From positions 1,364,001-1,428,000 of the forward strand of contig JAXLTL010000001.1 of the NCBI GenBank assembly GCA_046330075.1: DNA of 64,000 nt, read 5' to 3'. Position 1 is the stretch's first letter; each line of letters opens with the position of its first letter. A model generated the notes under the pieces. It saw only the letters and a program-made list of their open reading frames with translations. It was not told where the DNA came from and searched no databases. Position numbers and translations under genes: made by a program. This document shows positions 42,460 to 50,751 of this stretch, piece by piece. Source of the DNA: JAJTFW01 sp046330075 (GTDB taxonomy: Bacteria > Bacteroidota > Bacteroidia > AKYH767-A > OLB10).

Positions 42460-45400
42460 ATGAGATTAAAATCGCTTGAAATTAAAGGCTTCAAGAGCTT
42501 TGGCGACAAAGTCATCATCCACTTCGACGAAGGTGTTACCGCCATCGTTGGACCTAACGGCTCCGGAAAATCGAATGTGGTTGATGCCATGCGCTGGGTA
42601 CTGGGTGAGCAGAAAACACGCATGCTGCGCAGTGAGAAGATGGAAAACATCATCTTCAACGGAACAAAAAACAGAAAGCCTGCCAACCTCGCTGAAGTAA
42701 GTCTGACCTTTGAGAATAACAAAGGCATTCTCCCTACTGAATATTCCACCGTTTCTATCACGCGCCGCCTGTACCGCTCCGGTGAATCCGAGTATCTGCT
42801 GAACGGTGTTACCTGCAGGCTGAAAGATATCAATGATCTTTTTCTCGATACGGGTATTGGCCCCGATTCGTATGCGATCATCGAACTCAACATGGTGGAT
42901 GATATCCTGAAAGACCGGAATAACACGATCAAGACCTTGCTGGAAGAAGCAGCAGGAATTTCAAAATACAAAATCCGCAAGCGTCAGACGTTTCAGAAAC
43001 TGGAGGAAACGGATGCCGACCTGAACCGTGTGAATGACCTGCTGTTTGAAATTGAAAAAAGTCTTAAACAACTCGAGAGCCAGGCCAAGAAAACCGATCG
43101 TTATTACCGGCTGCGCGAAGAGTACCGCACCCTGAGCACACAACTGGCGCTGTACAGCATCCGCCATCACAGCGAAGCCCTGATACAACTGCAACAACGC
43201 GAACAGGAGCATCATACCGCCAAGAGTGCATTGCAAGAAGAGCTGGAAAAGCTGGAACTGAATATCCAGGAACTCAAGACCGGGGTGGTGGAGAAAGAGC
43301 GTCAGTTTCAGGCCACGCAGAAAGCAATGAACGAGAAGCTGCTGGAGATTACCCGATTCGAGAATGAGGAGAAGAACAGAAATGAACGCCTGAACTTCCT
43401 GGTCGAAAAACAAAAGCAGCTGCAACAGCAAAGTGAACAGGACGAGAAAACACTCACCGAAGTCAGCGCCAGCCTCATCGCTTTGCAGGAAGAAAAAACC
43501 CGCGAAGAAGAACATCTCAAACAACTGGAAGAAACGGTTAGCCGTCAACGTGAGGAATCAGAGCGCAGCAAGCAGGACTACGAAGCCTCGCAGGTCACGA
43601 TCCGCGAACTCAATCAACAGACGTACCAGCTGCGTACGATGATCAACGAGTTCGAAACCAAGCAGGCGGTAAAGCATACCCGTTACAACTCGATCCAGGA
43701 AGAAATAAAACGGTATCACCAGCAACAGGAAGAAAGCGCGGCCAAACTGCGGACGATCGAAGAAGAACTGGAAAAGATATTGCCCGAAAAAGATCATGCG
43801 GAATCCGAATTAAAACGCCTCCGCGATTTACGCACCGAACTTGAAGACAATATCCGTCTGTCGGAAAACCGGCAGAAAGAACTCAATCAGGTCCTGCAGG
43901 CTGAATCGCGTAAACTCGATGCCCGGCACAATGAATACCAGCTTACGAAGAACCTGCTGGAGCAGATGGAAGGCTACCCGGAGTCGATCCGCTATCTCAA
44001 GAAGAACCACGACAAATACAAACAGGCACCCCTGCTGAGTGAAATCATTGTTTGCGAAGAAGCCTATAAAGTAGCAATCGAAAACTTCCTCGAACCCTAT
44101 CTCAACCATTTTGTCGTTGACACGATGGAAGAAGCCTGGGACGCGCTTCAGACACTCAGTAATTCCTCTAAGGGCCGTGCCAATTTTTTCGTGCTCGACA
44201 CTCTGAAGCAATTCAAATCACCCTCCTCCCCTGCCCTCGAAGGATGCATTCACGCTGTAAATGCTGTTGAACGCAACACCAAATACGATCAGCTCTACCA
44301 TATGCTGCTCGGCCATGTGCAGATTCTCGACAAGGACCGTTCCCTGCAGGATTATCCTGCAAATGAAGATCAGTCGCTGGTGGTAATTTCCCAAACCGGA
44401 CATTTTCTGCGCCAGAAATATGCACTCGGCGGAGGATCGATCGGTGCCTTCGACGGGAAACGTACCGGCAAATTCCGCAACCTTGAAAAGATGGCTGAAG
44501 AACTCAAGCATCAGGAACAGGTTGTAGAAGAATATAAGGAACAGGTAAAGATTGCGGAGGCAGAACATACCGAACTCAAGCAACAGCTGGATCAATGCCG
44601 TCAGACGCTCAGCAAGACCGAACAGGATTTCATGCGACTGAATGGTCAGGCCAACAACCTCACCAGCAGCCGCGAGTTCATCACCAACAACCTGAATCAG
44701 TCGAAGAACAACAGCGGACGTCTCGAAGACGAAGCCGTTGCCATTCAGAAGCTGATGGAAGAAGAGCAGAACAACCCCGAACTGAGTCCGGCTATTCTCC
44801 GGGAACGCCTCGACAAGCTCGTTCAGCAGCTCAATGTGCAACAGGAGCAAACGCTCAACCTGCAGCGCGAATCCAACGAAAAAGTACAATCCTACAACCA
44901 GCAGAACATCGGATTACTGCAGCAGCAGAACCGGATTCAGAACATCATCCGCGACATCGGTTATAAAACCAATCAGGCCGAAACGCTGAAGAAGAACAAA
45001 GAACAATACGCCATCGAACTTGAATCGGTAAAAACACAAACCGACAATCTGCTGGGAGGTATTGAAAACAACAGTGAAGCCTTCAAGCTCCTCATTGAAG
45101 AAAAGAACTCATTTGAGGCTGCCTATAAAGAAACCGAAACAGAATATACAACAGCGCGCACCACGATTGAAAACGAAGAAAAACGTCTTTCAGAACTGCG
45201 TCGCAACAAAGAGAATGCCGATGTACAGGTACAGAATGTACACGACGAACTCAACGAGCTCAAGCTTCAGATGCATTCGCTGAAAGAACGTCTCAATATC
45301 GAGTTCAATATCGATATTCAGGATCTCAGCGAACAGGAGCCGGATCCCGATTTCAACGAAGAGGAAATGCGTCCCCGCGCGGAGCAGCTGCGCAAGCGGG

Positions 45401-46014
45401 TCACCGAATTCGGACCGATCAATCCGATGGCACTGGAACAATACAAGGAAATCAAGGAACGGTACGATTTTATCATTGCAGAAAAAACGGACCTGCAGAA
45501 CGCGAAGGAAGCCTTGCTCAAGACCATCAGCGAGATCGACGAAACCGCACGAACAGTTTTCATGGAAGCCTTCACACAGGTACGCGAAAACTTCATCCGT
45601 GTATTCCGCAGTCTCTTCACCGACGACGACAACTGCGATCTTGTATTAAGTGAGCCATCCAACCCGCTCGAATCCGATATTCAGATCATCGCACAGCCTA
45701 AAGGCAAGAAACCGTTGAGCATTCACCAGCTTTCAGGAGGAGAAAAGACACTCACGGCAACTGCACTGCTCTTCGGCATCTACCTGCTCAAGCCGGCACC
45801 CTTCTGTATCTTTGATGAGGTGGACGCACCGCTCGACGATAACAACGTTGATAAGTTCACCAATATCATCAAGACTTTCAGCCAGACCTCGCAGTTCATC
45901 ATCATCACGCATAATAAAAAGACCATGTCGGCTACCGATATTATGTATGGCATTACGATGGCGGAACCGGGAGTGACAACGGTAGTGCCGGTGGATATGC
46001 GCATGTACGCCTGA
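42460..46014 (+). CDS. smc: Chromosome segregation protein SMC
   Basis: 1184 residues, the standard length. The N-terminal ATPase half has Walker A GPNGSGKSNVVDAMRWVLGEQ. Two long coiled-coil arms (~170-490 and ~650-990) flank a hinge domain (~500-640, YEAYKVAIENFLEPYL-type and ALGGGSIGAFDGKRTGKF at its end). The C-terminal half has signature LSGGEKTLTATALLF and Walker B FCIFDEVDAPLDDNNV. It compacts and segregates the chromosome with ScpA/ScpB, which are not in this window. Intact. Confidence 0.98.
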   Translation: MRLKSLEIKGFKSFGDKVIIHFDEGVTAIVGPNGSGKSNVVDAMRWVLGEQKTRMLRSEKMENIIFNGTKNRKPANLAEVSLTFENNKGILPTEYSTVSITRRLYRSGESEYLLNGVTCRLKDINDLFLDTGIGPDSYAIIELNMVDDILKDRNNTIKTLLEEAAGISKYKIRKRQTFQKLEETDADLNRVNDLLFEIEKSLKQLESQAKKTDRYYRLREEYRTLSTQLALYSIRHHSEALIQLQQREQEHHTAKSALQEELEKLELNIQELKTGVVEKERQFQATQKAMNEKLLEITRFENEEKNRNERLNFLVEKQKQLQQQSEQDEKTLTEVSASLIALQEEKTREEEHLKQLEETVSRQREESERSKQDYEASQVTIRELNQQTYQLRTMINEFETKQAVKHTRYNSIQEEIKRYHQQQEESAAKLRTIEEELEKILPEKDHAESELKRLRDLRTELEDNIRLSENRQKELNQVLQAESRKLDARHNEYQLTKNLLEQMEGYPESIRYLKKNHDKYKQAPLLSEIIVCEEAYKVAIENFLEPYLNHFVVDTMEEAWDALQTLSNSSKGRANFFVLDTLKQFKSPSSPALEGCIHAVNAVERNTKYDQLYHMLLGHVQILDKDRSLQDYPANEDQSLVVISQTGHFLRQKYALGGGSIGAFDGKRTGKFRNLEKMAEELKHQEQVVEEYKEQVKIAEAEHTELKQQLDQCRQTLSKTEQDFMRLNGQANNLTSSREFITNNLNQSKNNSGRLEDEAVAIQKLMEEEQNNPELSPAILRERLDKLVQQLNVQQEQTLNLQRESNEKVQSYNQQNIGLLQQQNRIQNIIRDIGYKTNQAETLKKNKEQYAIELESVKTQTDNLLGGIENNSEAFKLLIEEKNSFEAAYKETETEYTTARTTIENEEKRLSELRRNKENADVQVQNVHDELNELKLQMHSLKERLNIEFNIDIQDLSEQEPDPDFNEEEMRPRAEQLRKRVTEFGPINPMALEQYKEIKERYDFIIAEKTDLQNAKEALLKTISEIDETARTVFMEAFTQVRENFIRVFRSLFTDDDNCDLVLSEPSNPLESDIQIIAQPKGKKPLSIHQLSGGEKTLTATALLFGIYLLKPAPFCIFDEVDAPLDDNNVDKFTNIIKTFSQTSQFIIITHNKKTMSATDIMYGITMAEPGVTTVVPVDMRMYA

Positions 46015-46019
46015 TGGAA

Positions 46020-46280
46020 GTTGCAGAGTTGCAGAGTTACAGAGTTACTGAGTTACTGAGTTACTGAGTTGCAGAGCGCTTGCGCCCCGAGCAAAGCCGC
46101 GGGGTTGCAGAGCTAAAATGTTAAAGTGTTGAAGCGTTGAAGAGTTGAAGAGTTAGCAGTTAAACAGTTAAACAGTTAGAAGAGTTAAGGAGTTGTAGAG
46201 ATGCAGAGCTGCTGAGTTTTTTCAGTTCCCAAGGTTTAAATATTTGAGTGACTTATTTGCCAGTTGAGTTAGCGATGTTT
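46020..46280. repeat. Degenerate 8-bp tandem repeats after smc
   Basis: 46020-46075 holds seven perfect-length 8-base units (GTTGCAGA, GTTGCAGA, GTTACAGA, three GTTACTGA, GTTGCAGA). It is interrupted by CCCCG-N10-CGGGG (46085-46104), then continues as looser units (GTTGAAGAG, GTTAAACA, GTTAGAAGA). No gene between smc and 46315. The repeats are too short and unstructured for CRISPR. Confidence 0.8.
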
Positions 46281-46314
46281 TTTGAAACTGACCTATAAAT
46301 ATTATTTTAGAAAT

Positions 46315-48009
46315 ATGATCAAGGCACAATCATTACGTATCCTGTTTACATTCATTGTATCATTACTAATTCCGACATTGGGCTTTTCACAGTCGCAGGT
46401 GTGGGGATGGACAGAGACGGCAAATACATTAGATGGGTATGAACAAGCAAACGGAATCACCACTGATCCGAATGGAAATGTAATCATCACAGGTTTTTTC
46501 CAGTATGACTCCATAACATTCGGACCGGTTACGCTTTACAATGCCTCGGTAAATGCTGCGGTCTCTGATGATATTTTTCTGGCTAAATACGATGCCAATG
46601 GTCAGATTCAATGGGCGCAACAGATCGGCAGCAGTGCATCAGTTGAAGAAGGGAGGGCTGTTGCAACGGATCCGTTGGGTAATATTTTACTGGCAGGAGA
46701 ATTCAGCGCAGATTCCATCGTGATTGCCGGAAACAGTCTGTACAATCACCCAGGCTATAAATCAGATATCTTTCTGGCCAAATTCAGTCCATCCGGCAGC
46801 TTATTATGGGCCACCACAATAGGCCATGAAGAAAATGAATCAGTCAACAATATCCACGTTGACACTGCTGGAAATATTTTTCTTGCAGGCTGGTATGCGA
46901 GTGACTCCTTGGTGATTGGAAGTACGACCCTACCGCCTGTTAACGGAAGAACTGCTTTGATAGTTAAACTTGATCCATCAGGAGTTCCACAACTGGTAAA
47001 ATATGCAGTATGCGTGGGATCAAGCGAATTTTATGATGTTACTACAGATAACTCAGGGAATATTATCGCGAGTGGCGTTTTTAATTCAACATCCATTCAA
47101 TTTGATGCCACGGTTTATCAGAACCCCAATCTTTCGAACGGGCAGGACCTGATGATCGTAAAATTCGATTCAACCGGAACATATCAATGGATTAAATCAG
47201 GAGGAGGAACAGGATTTGATTATGACTTTACCCTTTCAGCGGACACGGCGGGGAATATTTATACCAGCGGCACTTATTTCAGTCCGACCTTCACCCTTGG
47301 AGGAAGTTCTGTCACACAACTTGGACAAGGAGATTCATGGGTAGCAAAACTGAATTCCGCAGGAAACCTGCAATGGTTGCGGGCTATCAAAGGATACCTC
47401 AACGATCAGGTAATCACAGGAGATCTTACACCTGATGGTGATTATCTGGTAGCAGGATGGTTTAACAGCCTCAGCATCTCCGCGCCCCCTATCACAATTA
47501 CCCGTAACGGAAACAGCACTTCCGCTGATGCTATCCTCATCCGTTACAATGCAGCAGGTAATCCCGTCTCCTATGGACAGGCCAGAGGGAGCAAAACCTC
47601 TGTCATGGCCGGTATAGCCTCCTCTGCTAACGGTCGCGTATATACGTGCGGATACTTCAACGGTGATACGCTGAACTTCGGCACTTCCCTGCTTTACAAT
47701 TATAACTCCGGTGGTACCAACAACCTGTTTGTTGCAGAGCTCACCTCCTCCTTTACCAGTATAGAAGAAATAATGTCAAATGGTACAGGAATAGTACTCT
47801 TTCCAAATCCGGCAAACGAACAAGTCCATCTTCAATTGCAACTACCTGTACAGGAATTACGCATCACAGATCTTTCAGGTCGGTTCATAGAACTTCAGAA
47901 AACAGAACCGGCAACTTTCATTCAGGCAGACATCCGTCATCTGATGCCCGGGGTATATCTGATAGATGGGGGAATCAACGGTTGTGTAAAATTCATAAAG
48001 ACTGAATAA
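46315..48009 (+). CDS. T9SS-sorted beta-propeller protein (SBBP-like repeats)
   Basis: 564 residues from the ATG at 46315; an upstream TTG at 46282 is unlikely. Signal peptide LRILFTFIVSLLIPTLGFSQ. Repeats of ~45-50 residues of the type GNxxxTGxFxxDSxxFG ... DxFLAKYxxxGxxxWA (GNVIITGFFQYDSITFG, GNILLAGEFSADSIVIA, GNIFLAGWYASDSLVIG) suggest a beta-propeller. The C-terminus IVLFPNPANEQVHLQLQLP ... MPGVYLIDGG is a T9SS type A sorting domain. Surface-located; ligand unknown. Confidence 0.88.
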   Translation: MIKAQSLRILFTFIVSLLIPTLGFSQSQVWGWTETANTLDGYEQANGITTDPNGNVIITGFFQYDSITFGPVTLYNASVNAAVSDDIFLAKYDANGQIQWAQQIGSSASVEEGRAVATDPLGNILLAGEFSADSIVIAGNSLYNHPGYKSDIFLAKFSPSGSLLWATTIGHEENESVNNIHVDTAGNIFLAGWYASDSLVIGSTTLPPVNGRTALIVKLDPSGVPQLVKYAVCVGSSEFYDVTTDNSGNIIASGVFNSTSIQFDATVYQNPNLSNGQDLMIVKFDSTGTYQWIKSGGGTGFDYDFTLSADTAGNIYTSGTYFSPTFTLGGSSVTQLGQGDSWVAKLNSAGNLQWLRAIKGYLNDQVITGDLTPDGDYLVAGWFNSLSISAPPITITRNGNSTSADAILIRYNAAGNPVSYGQARGSKTSVMAGIASSANGRVYTCGYFNGDTLNFGTSLLYNYNSGGTNNLFVAELTSSFTSIEEIMSNGTGIVLFPNPANEQVHLQLQLPVQELRITDLSGRFIELQKTEPATFIQADIRHLMPGVYLIDGGINGCVKFIKTE

Positions 48010-48029
48010 TCATTCGGCTGCCCAATCAC

Positions 48030-48335
48030 TCAGCTTTTATTCTCCGGACGCTTATGTGGCCAGATTTTCTGACGCCAGCGGGCACGTTTATCGAATGAAT
48101 CCACGTGCTTGAACTTTCGTTTATTCTTCTTCCAGCGTTTCTTTACATCCTTCGACTGCAGTTTCAGATGACGTTTACGACCGATTTCTTCGGCTTTCAT
48201 CTGTTTCTTTATCTGCTCCTGCTTCGCCTTCTCGGCCTGCTTTTGTTTCTTTCTGGCACTGCCATCACTTTGGGAAAATGCCGGTGAGAGGCCCAGAAAA
48301 GCCAAAAACAAGAAGAGGTGCAGGAAGTGTTTCAT
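48030..48335 (-). CDS. Very basic small exported protein
   Basis: 101 residues. Signal peptide (LHLFLFLAFLGLSPAFSQ), then a mature region of which roughly 40% is Lys/Arg (KKQKQAEKAKQEQIKKQMKAEE, KDVKKRWKKNKRKFKH) with a helical, coiled-coil-like pattern. The C-terminus WRQKIWPHKRP is basic-aromatic. No family recognised. It may bind nucleic acid, LPS or peptidoglycan outside the membrane. Its gene ends 21 bases after the T9SS gene, tail to tail. Confidence 0.7.
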   Translation of the reverse strand: MKHFLHLFLFLAFLGLSPAFSQSDGSARKKQKQAEKAKQEQIKKQMKAEEIGRKRHLKLQSKDVKKRWKKNKRKFKHVDSFDKRARWRQKIWPHKRPENKS

Positions 48336-48417
48336 ACTGTATCAACGCAAACTTAATAGAATTATGGCGTGAAACGGAAAAAAACAGCCGGGTTTATCAC
48401 AGAGAGACTGAAAAACA

Positions 48418-48446
48418 AAAGAGGCCATCGTTCTGACAGCCTCTTT
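48418..48446. terminator. Terminator-like hairpin after the 135-residue exported protein gene
   Basis: AAAGAGGC-N13-GCCTCTTT between two genes; T-rich flanks on both sides. Confidence 0.6.
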
Positions 48447-48465
48447 CAAATTTTAGTAACAAATC

Positions 48466-48873
48466 CTACCTCGGTTTCGGAGCGTCAGGATTCCTGAATT
48501 TTACTGCACCTTGCTCGTTGTTATAGGTGTAGTTCAGGCCGTAAATAAGTACAGGATAAACTCTTTCAGGCGTAACGGTATAAGTACCGTTCGTTAACTG
48601 CACCTCTTTCATTACGGAAGTGCGGTCCTGAGCGATAGAAGCAATTGTGATATCCACTTGTGCAGGAGGATTGGCAATAGCCTCTCCTTTCTGGTCGCAG
48701 GGATAAAACGTGACATTGGAACCATCGTCAACAATCTCAAAATAAATTTTCTGGTCATTTGTTACCAGATAACCGCCATGTTTTCCTTTAGCGGCTTCGC
48801 CCGATTGAGCCATCAGTCCGGCTGGAATGAGGAGCGCCAGGACAAAGAACAGAGAGAGGAGATGTTTTTTCAT
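48466..48873 (-). CDS. Exported 135-residue protein with HGG motif
   Basis: Signal peptide (LLSLFFVLALLIPAGLMAQ), then EAAKGKHGGYLVTNDQKIYFEIVDDG, a motif style (HGG-x-L-x(6-8)-Y-x-x-E) found in small domains attached to heavy-metal efflux adaptors and other periplasmic proteins. The rest is a single beta domain. Function unknown; metal binding is possible. Exact -7 element TATATTTG lies 23 bases upstream. Confidence 0.75.
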   Translation of the reverse strand: MKKHLLSLFFVLALLIPAGLMAQSGEAAKGKHGGYLVTNDQKIYFEIVDDGSNVTFYPCDQKGEAIANPPAQVDITIASIAQDRTSVMKEVQLTNGTYTVTPERVYPVLIYGLNYTYNNEQGAVKFRNPDAPKPR

Positions 48874-48895
48874 GTTTTGGTTTGTATTTCAAGAT

Positions 48896-48903
48896 CAAAT
48901 ATA
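48896..48903 (-). promoter_or_regulatory. -7 promoter element TATATTTG
   Basis: Minus-strand TATATTTG matches TAnnTTTG exactly, for the exported protein starting at 48873. Confidence 0.5.
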
Positions 48904-48946
48904 GGTAATAATGTTTCAAAAATACAAATCCGTATCTTCGTTCCGC

Positions 48947-49384
48947 ATGAAAAATTACGTAAAAGGCCTGGTTTTATGGGTCATCGTCGCCGTTACCGTT
49001 ACCATCAGTGCCTGCAAAAAGAACAATGACCGGGTTCCGACGGTTGCGGTTGATGAATACCTGAACCTGAATTTGCCGGAATATGTGAATCTGAACGCCA
49101 TAAACAACTGGGTATATTACAATTACGCCGGAAACCGCGGACTTATCGTAGTACGGACCTCTCCCAGTGATTTTGCAGCCTATGAACGTACCTGTACCTA
49201 TGACCCGAATGTGGCCACGGCCTATGTAGAAGGTATTCCGAATGACATTTTCTGTATCGACTCCACCTGCATGAGCAAATTCAGCATAATTGACGGATCC
49301 GTTGTTTCAGGTCCGGCCTCTACTCCACTTTTAAAATATCGGACGGAGTTGTTGAGTAATAACATCCTCCATATCTACAATTAA
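48947..49384 (+). CDS. Lipoprotein with degenerate Rieske-like domain
   Basis: 145 residues from the ATG at 48947, chosen because a lipoprotein signal (VLWVIVAVTVTISAC then KKN) follows. The mature part starts DEYLNLNLPEYVNLN and continues NWVYYNYAGNRGLIVVRT, AAYERTCTYDP, CIDSTCMSKFSIIDGSVVSGPASTPLLKY and LHIYN. This order follows Bacteroidota Rieske-like lipoproteins, but the usual C-x-H and C-x-x-H ligands are replaced by CTY and CMSK. The cluster is therefore probably absent. Function unknown. A 13-bp inverted repeat overlaps its stop codon. Confidence 0.75.
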   Translation: MKNYVKGLVLWVIVAVTVTISACKKNNDRVPTVAVDEYLNLNLPEYVNLNAINNWVYYNYAGNRGLIVVRTSPSDFAAYERTCTYDPNVATAYVEGIPNDIFCIDSTCMSKFSIIDGSVVSGPASTPLLKYRTELLSNNILHIYN

Positions 49385-49423
49385 CTGACTAAAAAACCCT
49401 GTTTTTCAGCCAGTTAATTGTAG
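49375..49423. repeat. 13-bp inverted repeat over the stop codon of the lipoprotein gene
   Basis: CTACAATTAACTG (49375-49387) pairs with CAGTTAATTGTAG (49411-49423). The loop contains AAAAAACCCTGTTTTT. It may act as a terminator for either direction. The last bases (to 49470) form a short GGCTTGAGGCT-like repeat. Confidence 0.65.
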
Positions 49424-49477
49424 CTGCAGGGGCTGCTGGGCTGCAGGCTACGAGGCTTGAAGCATGAGGCTTGAGGC

Positions 49478-50344
49478 TCATGAAAGGATTTCCTTCACCG
49501 TTTTCCGGATACCGTTGGCGATTTCATCGGTAGGTAAATCGTTGGCATCTTTTCCGAAAGGATCTTCGATTTCTTCGGCGATGAGCTCAAGGCTGGCCAG
49601 CACATAGAAGATAATGGCAACTACCGGAATGGTGAGATATCCCAGTGAGAAGACAAAACCGAACGGCAGCGTCATCACATACAAAAACATAAATTTTTTC
49701 AGAAAGACGGAATAAGAATAAGGAATCGGAGTATTCCTGATCCGCTCGCAGGCGCCGGTGGCATCGGTGAAATTTGAGAGTTCGGGTTGCATCAGTAGCA
49801 GGTGTTCGGGTTTCAGCTTGCCCGACTTTTCCAAGGCAGCAGCATATTTCATAATCTGCAGAGCGATGCGGTTGGGAAGGTGCGATCCCTCAGCAGGTAT
49901 TACCGAAAACCCTTCAGCCGGTTCGAGTTCTTCTTCCAGATGAACCTTACGAAGATGGTTCTTCAATGCAAAAGCAAAGTTGGGAATCATCACTGCGAAG
50001 TAACCGGCCTCTTCGGGTACCAGCGCCTTTATTTTCAAGGCCAGATTACGGCTGGAGTTGACGAGTCCACCCCAGACCTTACGTCCCTCCCACCACCGTT
50101 CATACGCCGTATTGGTGCGAAACACCAGCAGCAGAGAGATCACCATGCCAAGCGAAGAATGAATCAACGAAAGATTCTTCACATGACTGGTATCGGAAAG
50201 CTTCCATATTTCTTTCTCCAGCCAGGTGATGAGCCAGGCATAACCACATAGTGCAATGATCAGTGGCAGCAGCTTACGAAAGGTATCAGCCTTGTGAAAT
50301 TTGAAAATGATGAGGAACCAGTCTTTGGGGTTGTAGCGGATCAT
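49478..50344 (-). CDS. Bestrophin family ion channel
   Basis: 288 residues. YNPKDWFLIIFKFHKADTFRKLLPLIIALCGYAWLITWLEK at the N-terminus and SLGMVISLLLVFRTNTAYERWWEGRKVWGGLVNSSRNLALKI are characteristic of the bacterial bestrophin (UPF0187) family, with helices for a pentameric anion or cation channel. Further membrane segments at ~210-260 (FVFSLGYLTIPVVAIIFYVLASLELIAEEIEDPFGKDANDLP, with the acidic Ca-clasp-like region). In the inner membrane; ion selectivity cannot be told. Confidence 0.93.
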   Translation of the reverse strand: MIRYNPKDWFLIIFKFHKADTFRKLLPLIIALCGYAWLITWLEKEIWKLSDTSHVKNLSLIHSSLGMVISLLLVFRTNTAYERWWEGRKVWGGLVNSSRNLALKIKALVPEEAGYFAVMIPNFAFALKNHLRKVHLEEELEPAEGFSVIPAEGSHLPNRIALQIMKYAAALEKSGKLKPEHLLLMQPELSNFTDATGACERIRNTPIPYSYSVFLKKFMFLYVMTLPFGFVFSLGYLTIPVVAIIFYVLASLELIAEEIEDPFGKDANDLPTDEIANGIRKTVKEILS

Positions 50345-50380
50345 GCGGTGAAGTTAGTGCAATGATGGGAATATCATGAG

Positions 50381-50600
50381 TTGCAGATTACAGATAATTA
50401 CGGAGTGATTAGGATGGTGCAGATGGTACGGATTTACAGAGTACAGATCTTACGGAATTTACAGAGGTACAGATTACCGATAAGCAGAATTGTAGATCTT
50501 GGATTGCAGATGTACAGATGGCGGATAAACCGAACAACGGACAGATTTGCCAAATTGCCAATTCACTAATCCACCAATTCACCAAATAACAGATAGTAAC
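50381..50600. repeat. Degenerate ACAGAT-type repeats upstream of a T9SS gene
   Basis: The 407 bases between bestrophin and the next gene hold no gene; ~50381-50560 is a loose tandem series of (T/G)(A/G)CAGAT(T/G/A) units (TTGCAGATTACAGATAA, GTACAGATCTTACGG, GGTACAGATTACC, TGTACAGATGG). Same style as the GTTGCAGA repeats after smc. Confidence 0.6.
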
Positions 50601-50751
50601 GACGCAAGCGACTCTCAGCAAGCATCGACTAAAGTAAGATTGCAATTTCATCCGGATCCACACTCATTACTAGAAATATCTGCCGGATACTCAATTCTGG
50701 TAGATTGTATATTGATGCAGTTGTAGTTTCAAGTCATTAAAATCAACTACC

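Noticed and set aside
44218..44889. 223-codon minus-strand frame inside smc
   Set aside because: Shadow of the coiled-coil part of smc.
46020..46280. Possible CRISPR array after smc
   Set aside because: Units are 8-9 bases and contiguous without spacers. CRISPR repeats are 24-47 bases with unique spacers.
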